From contig NZ_JARLTC010000029.1 in assembly GCF_029382225.1 (NCBI RefSeq), positions 62,001 through 126,000 of the forward strand: DNA of 64,000 nt, given 5' to 3'. Made by a program: the position numbers and the translations under genes. The notes beneath the pieces were generated by a model. That model saw nothing but the letters and a program-made list of their open reading frames with translations, searched no databases and had not been told where the DNA came from. Of this stretch, positions 57,434 to 64,000 are shown piece by piece (the stretch's first letter is position 1; the number at the start of each line of letters is the position of its first letter). This DNA is from Spongiactinospora sp. TRM90649 (lineage in GTDB: Bacteria > Actinomycetota > Actinomycetes > Streptosporangiales > Streptosporangiaceae).

Positions 57434-57865
57434 GTGTTCCTCGGCACACACCAACCACGCCTGGACGACAAGGGACGGCTGTTCCTGCCGGCGAAGTACC
57501 GTGAGGAGCTGGCGGAGGGTCTGGTGATCACCAAAGGCCAGGAGCGCTGCCTCTACGTTTTTCCCGTAGAGGAGTTCCAGCGCATCACCGAGGCTCTGCG
57601 CGCCGCGCCGGTGACCGCCAAGGCGGTCCGCGACTACAGCCGTGTTCTCTTCGCGAGCGCGTCCGACGAGGCCCCTGACAAACAGGGTCGGATCACGATT
57701 CCGCAGCCCCTTCGCCAGTATGCCGGGCTGACCCGCGATTGCGTGGTCATCGGGGCCAACACGCGGCTGGAGATCTGGGACGCGCGTGCCTGGGAGACCT
57801 ACCTGTCCGATCAAGAGCAGGCATTCGCCGATCTGTCGGAGGAGGTGCTGCCAGGGATTCTGTAG
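57434..57865 (+). CDS. mraZ: Transcriptional regulator MraZ
   Basis: A 143-residue AbrB-like DNA-binding protein made of two repeats: [24 protein letters not shown] (about 1-24) and [25 protein letters not shown] (about 74-98), each with the DxxGR signature. It forms a ring-shaped oligomer and represses the division/wall operon. The GTG at 57434 gives the canonical MFLGT start with GGAGG 8 nt upstream; an in-frame GTG at 57425 would overlap that site. It is the first gene of the dcw cluster; 237 nt separate it from rsmH. Confidence 0.95.
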   Translation: MFLGTHQPRLDDKGRLFLPAKYREELAEGLVITKGQERCLYVFPVEEFQRITEALRAAPVTAKAVRDYSRVLFASASDEAPDKQGRITIPQPLRQYAGLTRDCVVIGANTRLEIWDARAWETYLSDQEQAFADLSEEVLPGIL

Positions 57866-58102
57866 AGACAACGGTCGAGACGTCGGTGAGACAAGTCGTT
57901 CGGCGAGGTCTCCACCCGCACCCACCGGCCCGCCAGCTGATGCACCTTCCCCGGTGTCAGGTGGTGGGCATCTTCAACCGGTTGCGGATGGGGACCTGGC
58001 CGGGCGGCCGGGTGGGGGCCCGTGAAGATCGGGATACACCGGCGGCTCGGCGGAAGCCGCGAACATCCGCGAGCACGAGCGGCGAGAGGGGGGTTTACGA
58101 TC

Positions 58103-59116
58103 ATGCGCTCGACCGATGAGAACGGTCAGCACGCCATCGACGGCCACGTGGGCCGGAGCGGTCATGTGCCGGTGATGCTGTCACGTGTGCTCGACCTCCT
58201 GGCGCCCGCACTGGAGCGGCCGGCCCCTGTGGTGGTCGACGCCAATCTGGGGCTGGGCGGCCACGCCGAGGCGCTGCTCGCGGCCCACCCTTCCCTCAGG
58301 CTGATCGGGATCGACCGCGACCCGGTGGCCATAGAGCGTTCCACCGAGCGCCTGGCGCCTTACGCCGAGCGTGCCACCCTGGTCCGCGCGGTCTCCAGCG
58401 AGCTGTCCTCGGTGCTCGCCGAGGCCGGCTGCCCGCGCGTCGACGCCGCGCTGTTCGACCTGGGCGTCTCCTCCCCGCAGCTCGACGAGTCCGAGCGGGG
58501 GTTCGCCTACTCCTACGACGCGCCGCTCGACATGCGGATGGACCGCGACCAGCCGCTGACGGCGGAGCGGGTGGTCAACACCTATTCGCCCGGCGACCTG
58601 GCCAGGGTGCTGCGCGACTACGGCGAGGAGCGGTTCGCCGCGCGCATCGCCCGCCTGATCGCCGAGGAACGCTCCCGCGAGCCCATCGTCTCGACGAAAC
58701 GGCTCGCCGACATCGTGCGGACGGCGATCCCCGCCGCGACCCGCCGTACCGGCGGCAACCCGGCGAAGAGGACTTTCCAAGCGTTGCGCATCGAGGTGAA
58801 CGGGGAGCTGTCCGCCCTTGAGACGGCACTTCCCGCCGCACTCGACGCGTTGACCCTTGGTGGGCGGGTAGTCGTGCTCGCCTACCACTCCCTTGAGGAC
58901 CGGCTCGCCAAGCAGGTCCTCGCGGCGCGAACCAAGGAGACGGGCCCGCCCGGCATGCCGGTGCCGCTGCCCGAGCACCAGCCGAGGTTCCGCCTGGTGA
59001 CGAGGGGAGCCGAGCTCCCCGACGAGGAGGAGGTCACGCGCAACCCGCGCGCGGCCTCGGCCCGCCTGCGGGCCGCAGAGAGGATCCGTGAGCCAGTTGA
59101 CGAAGACCGAGCGTGA
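58103..59116 (+). CDS. rsmH: 16S rRNA (cytosine-1402-N4)-methyltransferase
   Basis: A 337-residue MraW-type methyltransferase that modifies C1402 in the ribosomal P site. Landmarks are [14 protein letters not shown], the SAM site [14 protein letters not shown] with [31 protein letters not shown], and the late [14 protein letters not shown] and [13 protein letters not shown]. The ATG at 58103 is preceded by GAGAGGGGGG (58084-58093); an upstream GTG at 58022 adds 27 unrelated residues. Its last 29 nt overlap the ftsL gene. Confidence 0.95.
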   Translation: MRSTDENGQHAIDGHVGRSGHVPVMLSRVLDLLAPALERPAPVVVDANLGLGGHAEALLAAHPSLRLIGIDRDPVAIERSTERLAPYAERATLVRAVSSELSSVLAEAGCPRVDAALFDLGVSSPQLDESERGFAYSYDAPLDMRMDRDQPLTAERVVNTYSPGDLARVLRDYGEERFAARIARLIAEERSREPIVSTKRLADIVRTAIPAATRRTGGNPAKRTFQALRIEVNGELSALETALPAALDALTLGGRVVVLAYHSLEDRLAKQVLAARTKETGPPGMPVPLPEHQPRFRLVTRGAELPDEEEVTRNPRAASARLRAAERIREPVDEDRA

Positions 59117-59615
59117 GCTCCAGCGTGGAGTCCGCTCCCGCATGCCCCGTCAGCCCCGCGCCACCGCGACGAGGGTGGCCCCGGCGCGCCCGCGGCAGGA
59201 GCCCGTGCGTCCGAAGAGTCCCCGGCCGCGCCAGGAGGAGACCGTGTCTCCCAAGCCGGCCGGTCAGCCGAGCGCCCAGGTGTCCCGCATGGCCCGGCGC
59301 CGTACCGGCGGGCGCGCGCCGCGGGCGCCGTTCGTGCTGCTCCTGGTCGGCCTGCTGTGCGGCGGCCTGGTCAGCCTGCTGCTGCTGACCACCGTGCTGG
59401 CCCAGGACTCCGTCGAGGCCGACAAGCTGCGCAGCGACAACAAGCGGATCAAACTGGAGACCGAGCGCCAGCGGCTGGAGAACGTCAAGCAGGACACCGC
59501 GGCGGCGCTGGCGGAGCGCGCCGCGCGGCACGGCTCGCGCCCCGACCCCTCCTTCAACCCGTTGACATCCGATGAAGACCTTCCGGCCAAGGAAGCGGAG
59601 GACCCGAGCAGGTGA
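59088..59615 (+). CDS. ftsL: FtsL-like divisome protein
   Basis: A 175-residue bitopic membrane protein. About 80 basic, Pro/Arg-rich cytoplasmic residues precede one membrane helix ([21 protein letters not shown], about 80-100). A short extracytoplasmic coiled coil follows ([20 protein letters not shown], heptad Leu/Lys), then a disordered tail. Sequence similarity between FtsL proteins is low, so the call rests on this topology and the position between rsmH and ftsI. It would link FtsQ/DivIC to FtsW-FtsI. The GTG at 59088 has GAGAGG upstream. Confidence 0.88.
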   Translation: MSQLTKTERELQRGVRSRMPRQPRATATRVAPARPRQEPVRPKSPRPRQEETVSPKPAGQPSAQVSRMARRRTGGRAPRAPFVLLLVGLLCGGLVSLLLLTTVLAQDSVEADKLRSDNKRIKLETERQRLENVKQDTAAALAERAARHGSRPDPSFNPLTSDEDLPAKEAEDPSR

Positions 59616-61717
59616 TGAACGGCGGTGGCCGGGGTTCGGGGCCCGGTCGCGGCGGATCCGGCGCCGGCGCCCCTGGGGGGCCCGGCGCCGGGCGTCGTGT
59701 GCCCAAGGGCCCGCGCAGGCCGGGCAGAGACGGCCCGGCGCAGGGGGCACAAGGGGAGGGCCGCGCGCCGTACGACGGGCCGCCGCCGAAGACCGGGCGG
59801 GGTGACCCCGGCGCCCGCAACGTCCGTCCCGCCAGACCCGGCGGCGACGGCCCGCCTCATCCCACCGAGGAGCACACCAAGCCGCTGCGTTCCGGCGGCG
59901 AGGGCCGTACTCCCCGGCCGGGAGTCCCGAGGCCGCCCAGACCGCCGGGCCCTCCGAGACCGCCGCGCCCGCCCAAGCCGCCGACCGTGCTGCGACTGGG
60001 CAATCCACGCCGTCGCATCAGCATCGGCCTGCTCGCGATGACCTTCGTGCTGTCGATCCTGTCGGGCCGGCTGGTCCAGCTCCAAGGCCTCGACTCCAAG
60101 GTCTACGAGGCGCGGGCCGCCGAGCAGCGGGTGCAGCCGGAGATCCTGCCCGCCAGGCGCGGGCCCATCACCGACGCGGGCGGCCACGAGCTGGCCATCA
60201 CCGTCGAGGCGCGGGAGATCTCCGTCGATCCCGCGCGCGTCAGCGAGACCGCGCGCGGGGCCGTCGCGGCCATGCTGGCCAAGGAGCTCGCCAGGCCGCA
60301 GACCGAGATCGCCGCAAAGCTCGCCAAGACCGACACCCGCTACCAGCTCATCGCCAGGGGCGTCGATCCGGTCGTCGCCCAGCGGGTGATCGACCACGAC
60401 TACCGGGGCGTCGCCAGCAAGTCCCATTACCGCCGGGTCTATCCGGGCGACGATCTCGCGGGCAGCCTGATCGGGTTCGTCGGCTTCGACGGCGGCGGCC
60501 TGGCCGGGCTGGAGCGCGTCTACGACAAGGTCCTCGCCGGCCGCGACGGCGAGCAGAGCATCGAGATGGGCCGTGACGGTCAGCGCATCCCGATGACCAG
60601 GGAGAGCAGCAAGGCCCCCGTGCCCGGCCGCGAGGTCCGCCTGACCATCGACCGCGACATCCAGTGGGCGGCGCAGCGGGCGATCGCCCGCCAGGTCACG
60701 GCCACCGGGGCGCGCAGCGGCAGCGTGATCATCATGGACGTGCGCAACGGCCACGTCCTGGGCATGGCCAACGCCCCCGAACTCGACCTGAACAACTGGG
60801 AGAAGACCCCGCAGAAGGACTGGATCAACCGGGCGGTCGCCGAGGTCTACGAACCGGGCAGCACGAACAAGGTCATCACCGCCGCCGCCGCGCTGGAGGC
60901 GGGCGCGGTGCGCCCGGAGACGGTGTTCAACGTCCGCGACAACATCCGCTGCGCCGACCGCGTGCTGCGCGACTCCCACGCCCACAAGCCGGAACGCCTG
61001 ACCTTCTCCGGCATCGTGGCGACCTCCAGCAACGTCGGCACGATCATGGCCGCGCAGAAGATCGGCAACGAGGCCCTGCACCAGAAGCTCCGGGCGTTCG
61101 GGTTCGGCGTCAGGCCGGGCAGCGGGCTGCCCGGCGAGGAGGCCGGGCTGCTGCCGGCCTGGCAGAGCTGGTCGGGCAGCCAGGGCTGCACGGTCGCCTA
61201 CGGCCAGGGCGTGTCGGTCACCGCGCTGCAGATGGCCAGCGTCTACCAGACGATCGCCAACGGCGGGGTCCGGATCACACCGCAGATCGTGGCGGGCGTG
61301 GCCGGCGAGGACGGCAAGATCGTGCCCTCCAAGCCCGGCAAGCGCACCCGCGTGGTCGGCACCCGGACCGCCGAGGAGATCGCCGGAATGCTGGAGGCCG
61401 CCGTCGGGGAGGACGGCACCGGCACCCTGGCCGCCATCCCGGGCTACCGGGTGGCGGGCAAGACCGGCACGGCCATGCGTTATGACGAGGAGTGCCAGGG
61501 CTACTGTGGTTACACGGCGACGTTCGTCGGGTTCACCCCGGCCGACGATCCGAGGATCGTCGCGCTCGCCGTGCTCCAGGACCCTCGCAACGGGCACTAC
61601 GGCGGGCAGATCGCCGCGCCGGTGTTCAAGGACGTCATGACCTTCGCCTTAAAGAGCAGGAAGATTCCGCCTACCGGTACTACTCCGCCATCGGTGCGGA
61701 TACGCGCCGATGGGTGA
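59612..61717 (+). CDS. ftsI: Peptidoglycan transpeptidase FtsI (PBP3, division-specific)
   Basis: A 701-residue class B penicillin-binding protein that cross-links septal wall. The cytoplasmic leader of about 130 residues is almost entirely Gly, Pro and Arg and longer than usual. One membrane helix lies near 134-152 (ISIGLLAMTFVLSILSG), then the PBP dimer domain. The transpeptidase domain has SxxK as STNK near 416 (EPGSTNKVI), SSN near 471 and KTGT near 617 (VAGKTGTAM). The GTG at 59612 overlaps the ftsL stop; the next codon is ATG at 59615, also usable. GGAGG lies at 59597-59601. Confidence 0.95.
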   Translation: MMNGGGRGSGPGRGGSGAGAPGGPGAGRRVPKGPRRPGRDGPAQGAQGEGRAPYDGPPPKTGRGDPGARNVRPARPGGDGPPHPTEEHTKPLRSGGEGRTPRPGVPRPPRPPGPPRPPRPPKPPTVLRLGNPRRRISIGLLAMTFVLSILSGRLVQLQGLDSKVYEARAAEQRVQPEILPARRGPITDAGGHELAITVEAREISVDPARVSETARGAVAAMLAKELARPQTEIAAKLAKTDTRYQLIARGVDPVVAQRVIDHDYRGVASKSHYRRVYPGDDLAGSLIGFVGFDGGGLAGLERVYDKVLAGRDGEQSIEMGRDGQRIPMTRESSKAPVPGREVRLTIDRDIQWAAQRAIARQVTATGARSGSVIIMDVRNGHVLGMANAPELDLNNWEKTPQKDWINRAVAEVYEPGSTNKVITAAAALEAGAVRPETVFNVRDNIRCADRVLRDSHAHKPERLTFSGIVATSSNVGTIMAAQKIGNEALHQKLRAFGFGVRPGSGLPGEEAGLLPAWQSWSGSQGCTVAYGQGVSVTALQMASVYQTIANGGVRITPQIVAGVAGEDGKIVPSKPGKRTRVVGTRTAEEIAGMLEAAVGEDGTGTLAAIPGYRVAGKTGTAMRYDEECQGYCGYTATFVGFTPADDPRIVALAVLQDPRNGHYGGQIAAPVFKDVMTFALKSRKIPPTGTTPPSVRIRADG

Positions 61718-61727
61718 CGAGTGACGG

Positions 61728-61733
61728 TACGCT
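61728..61733 (+). promoter_or_regulatory. -10 element (TACGCT) before murE
   Basis: TACGCT matches TANNNT and ends 6 nt before the GTG at 61740, repeating the leaderless geometry seen elsewhere. It would give murE-murF an internal promoter within the dcw cluster. Confidence 0.45.
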
Positions 61734-61739
61734 CTCGCC

Positions 61740-63278
61740 GTGCGTCCCCCGTCTATGCGTCCAACGACCAGCCCGCGCCCGCTCTCGGGGCTCGCGGCTC
61801 TGCTCGGCGTGCCCTGTGAAGGACCTCGCGCCGCGGTGACCGGTATCACCCACGACTCCCGCCAGGTGAGGCGCGGAGACCTCTACGCCGCGCTGCCGGG
61901 GGCCAACTTCCACGGGTCGAGCTTCGCCGCGCAGGCGCTGTCCGCCGGGGCCGCCGCCGTCCTCACCGACCCGCGCGGCCACGACGCCGCGGCGGCGACC
62001 GGCCTGCCGGTGCTCGTGGTGCCCGACCCGAGGGCCGTGCTCGGCCGGGTCGCCTCGTGGATCTACGGCGACCCGTCGTCGGCGGTCACCGTCATCGGCG
62101 TCACCGGCACCAGCGGAAAGTCCACCAGCACCTTCCTGCTGGAGGCCGGGCTGCGCGCCGCCGGGCACCGCACCGGCCTGATCGGCGGCGTCGAGATCCG
62201 CGTGGGCGAGCGCACCATGCCCGCCCGGCTCACCACGCCCGAGGCCAGCGAGGTGCACGGCCTGCTGGCGCTGATGCGCGAGGAGGGCGTGACGGCCGCC
62301 GCGATGGAGGTCTCCAGCCACGCCCTCGCCCTCGACCGGGTCGACGGCGTCTTCTACGACGTGGCCCTGTTCACCAACCTGTCGCAGGACCACCTCGACT
62401 TCCACCGCGACATGGACGACTACTTCGCCACCAAGGCCCGCCTGTTCACCCCGGAGCTGAGCCGCACCGGCGCGGTCAACGTGGACGACCCCCACGGCCG
62501 CGAGCTGCTGCACGTGGCGAAGATCCCGCTGACCACGTTCTCCGCCGAGGGCGCCGCGAACGCCGAGTGGCGGGCGACCGACGTCAGGTACGGAGGCGAC
62601 GGCAGCACCTTCCGGATCGTGGGGCCGGGCGGCGTCGAGGCCGACGTCGCGGTGTCGCTGCCGGGGCCGTTCAACGTCGCCAACTCGCTCGGCGCCGTCG
62701 TGGCGCTGGTGGAGGCGGGCGTGCCGTTGCAGACCGCGGTCCACGGCGTGGGCTCCCTGCGGGGGGTCCCCGGCCGGATGGAGCGGGTCGAGACCGGCGG
62801 CGACTACCAGGTGATCGTGGACTACTCGCACAAACCCGGCGCCGTCGAGTCGGTGCTGCGGTCGTTGCGCACTGTTACGGCGGGCTCGCTCACCGTCGTG
62901 CTCGGCTGCGGCGGCGACCGCGACCGTGGCAAGCGCCCGCTGATGGGCCTCGCCGCCGCACGGCTGGCCGACGTGGCGATCCTGACGAGCGACAACCCCC
63001 GCTCCGAGGATCCGCTGGCCATCCTGGCCGCCATGCTCGAAGGGGCGCTCGACGTGCCGCCCCGCGACCGCGCACATGTGATCATGGAACCGGACCGCGC
63101 GGAGGCCATCGGCCTCGCCGTGCGACGCGCCGAGCCCGGCGACGTCGTCCTGATCGCCGGCAAGGGCCATGAGCAGGGCCAGTACATCGCCGGCGAGGTG
63201 GTCCCCTTCGACGACCGGCAGGTGGCCGCGCAGGCCGTCCGCCGCCGAGAACATATGGAGAGTAGGGAAGACGCATGA
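61740..63278 (+). CDS. murE: UDP-MurNAc-tripeptide synthetase (meso-diaminopimelate-adding MurE)
   Basis: A 512-residue Mur ligase that adds the third stem-peptide residue in cytoplasmic wall precursor synthesis. The N-terminal UDP-binding domain has THDSRQVRRGDLYAALPG. The ATP site is GVTGTSGKSTSTFLLEA (about 119-135); the catalytic centre includes EVSSHALALDRVDG and LSQDHLDFHRDM with the carbamylated-Lys region ATKARLF. DNPRSEDP near 418 is the signature of meso-diaminopimelate specificity. The GTG at 61740 lacks a ribosome site; an ATG at 61755 is also in frame. The stop overlaps murF as ATGA. Confidence 0.95.
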   Translation: MRPPSMRPTTSPRPLSGLAALLGVPCEGPRAAVTGITHDSRQVRRGDLYAALPGANFHGSSFAAQALSAGAAAVLTDPRGHDAAAATGLPVLVVPDPRAVLGRVASWIYGDPSSAVTVIGVTGTSGKSTSTFLLEAGLRAAGHRTGLIGGVEIRVGERTMPARLTTPEASEVHGLLALMREEGVTAAAMEVSSHALALDRVDGVFYDVALFTNLSQDHLDFHRDMDDYFATKARLFTPELSRTGAVNVDDPHGRELLHVAKIPLTTFSAEGAANAEWRATDVRYGGDGSTFRIVGPGGVEADVAVSLPGPFNVANSLGAVVALVEAGVPLQTAVHGVGSLRGVPGRMERVETGGDYQVIVDYSHKPGAVESVLRSLRTVTAGSLTVVLGCGGDRDRGKRPLMGLAAARLADVAILTSDNPRSEDPLAILAAMLEGALDVPPRDRAHVIMEPDRAEAIGLAVRRAEPGDVVLIAGKGHEQGQYIAGEVVPFDDRQVAAQAVRRREHMESREDA

Positions 63279-64000
63279 TCCCGATGCCGCTGGCCCGGGT
63301 CGCGGAGATAACATCCGGCGCCCTCACGGGCACCGCCGATCCTCGTGCGGTGGTGCGCGGCCCCGTCGTGATCGACTCGCGCGCCGCCGCGCCGGGATCC
63401 CTGTTCGTGGCGATCAAGGGCGCCCGCGTGGACGGCCACGACTTCGCCGAGGGGGCCCACCAGGCCGGGGCCGTCGCCGTGCTCGCCGCGCGCCCCACCG
63501 AGGCGCCCACCGTGATCGTGGGAGACGTGGTGGCCGCGCTGGCCTCCCTGGCCACCGCGGTCTGCCGGGAGCTTCCGCAGGCCACGGTGATCGGGGTGAC
63601 CGGCTCCTCGGGCAAGACCTCGACGAAAGACCTGCTGGCCGGGCTCACCGCGCTGATCGGCCCCACCGTCGCCCCGGTCGGATCGTTCAACAACGAGATC
63701 GGCCACCCGCTGACGGTGCTGCGGGCCGACGAGTCCACCCGCTTCATGGTGCTCGAACTGAGCGCCCGCAACGTGGGGCACATCGCCGACCTGGTCCGCA
63801 TCGCTCCGCCCAAGATCGGGGTGGTGCTCAATGTGGGCACCGCCCACCTCGGGGTCTTCGGCGGCCGTGACGTCATCGCCAAGGCCAAGGGCGAGCTGGT
63901 CGAGTCGCTGCCCGCCAGGGGCGGCGTCGCGGTGCTCAACGCCGACGACCCCCTCGTGCGGGCCATGGCCGACCGCACGGCCGCCCGCGTGACCCTGTTC
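63275..64000 (+). CDS. murF: UDP-MurNAc-tripeptide:D-Ala-D-Ala ligase MurF (3' truncated by window)
   Basis: The first 242 residues of MurF, which adds D-Ala-D-Ala to complete the wall precursor peptide. It starts MIPMPLARVAEITSGALTG, then VIDSRAAAPGSLFVAIKG in the UDP-binding domain. The ATP P-loop is GVTGSSGKTSTKDLLAG (about 107-123), and SFNNEIGHPLTVL and LNVGTAHLGVFGG lie in the central domain. The frame remains open at the window end, where about half of the usual length (450-480 residues) is missing. The ATG at 63275 overlaps the murE stop by 4 nt. Confidence 0.95.
   Translation, partial: MIPMPLARVAEITSGALTGTADPRAVVRGPVVIDSRAAAPGSLFVAIKGARVDGHDFAEGAHQAGAVAVLAARPTEAPTVIVGDVVAALASLATAVCRELPQATVIGVTGSSGKTSTKDLLAGLTALIGPTVAPVGSFNNEIGHPLTVLRADESTRFMVLELSARNVGHIADLVRIAPPKIGVVLNVGTAHLGVFGGRDVIAKAKGELVESLPARGGVAVLNADDPLVRAMADRTAARVTLF

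Noticed and set aside
59264-61597. 777-codon open frame on the minus strand
   Set aside because: Antisense to ftsL/ftsI, which show a full penicillin-binding protein motif set.

Overview
The window is about 70% G+C chromosome of an actinomycete. GTG and TTG starts are common, most codons end in G or C, and the gene set includes mihF, DUF3040, an MraZ-led division cluster, the DNPR (meso-diaminopimelate) signature in MurE and a PnuX/RibM-type transporter in the riboflavin operon. The two-subunit class 1B dihydroorotate dehydrogenase (pyrK-pyrD), the family of helicase-motif-poor PriA and the number of LuxR-type ATPases would fit a Streptosporangiales-like genus. That placement is inference, because no rRNA gene is present. 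I see no tRNA, rRNA, CRISPR array, insertion sequence or prophage.

Layout. 1-7.3 kb: end of the pyrimidine operon (carB, pyrK, pyrD, pyrF), then mihF, gmk, rpoZ and coaBC. 7.4-9.3 kb: a small PH-like protein and metK, closed by a strong hairpin. 9.4-13.3 kb: two overlapping STAND ATPase/LuxR regulators. 13.5-19.3 kb: a helicase-motif-poor priA and two large paralogous proteins of unknown function. 19.4-24.8 kb: def, fmt, rsmB, a TetR regulator, a PAP2 phosphatase and rpe. 24.8-30.8 kb (minus strand): a complete oligopeptide-type ABC importer. 31.1-34.1 kb: a HATPase-GAF-SpoIIE phosphatase divergent from a stand-alone receiver protein. 34.1-38.4 kb: FMN riboswitch and a translationally coupled ribD-ribE-ribM-ribBA-ribH operon. 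38.5-43.0 kb: a PH-domain protein, then MoxR ATPase, VWA protein, XdhC and MobA-like transferase, a set resembling CO/xanthine dehydrogenase maturation genes. 43.0-47.1 kb: membrane endonuclease/phosphatase-family protein, F420-type oxidoreductase and a secreted GH9 glycosidase. 47.3-52.1 kb: M24 peptidase, efp, nusB, a methyltransferase, dinB and DUF3040. 52.3-57.0 kb (minus): tgpA-like transglutaminase, DUF58 and MoxR. 57.4-64.0 kb: the start of the dcw cluster (mraZ, rsmH, ftsL, ftsI, murE, murF partial).

How it fits together. The backbone pyrF-mihF-gmk-rpoZ-coaBC-metK-priA-def-fmt-rsmB-rpe-rib is an order common in actinomycetes. The accessory genes sit in its gaps: the STAND regulators between metK and priA, the paralogue pair between priA and def, tetR-PAP2 between rsmB and rpe, and the importer plus signalling pair between rpe and rib.

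Regulatory signals are unusually readable. At least seven genes start exactly 6 nt after a TANNNT hexamer, which suggests leaderless transcription. The mraZ promoter carries four TGGNG repeats at exact 10-bp steps, and similar arrays face the divergent MoxR operon. The importer promoter region has three TGACA repeats at exact 11-bp steps. Two large perfect hairpins separate the importer's binding-protein gene from its downstream permease gene. Several genes switch abruptly along the coding strand from C-ending to G-ending codons, sometimes at a CCTCC...GAGG sequence. I cannot name a known cause for this.
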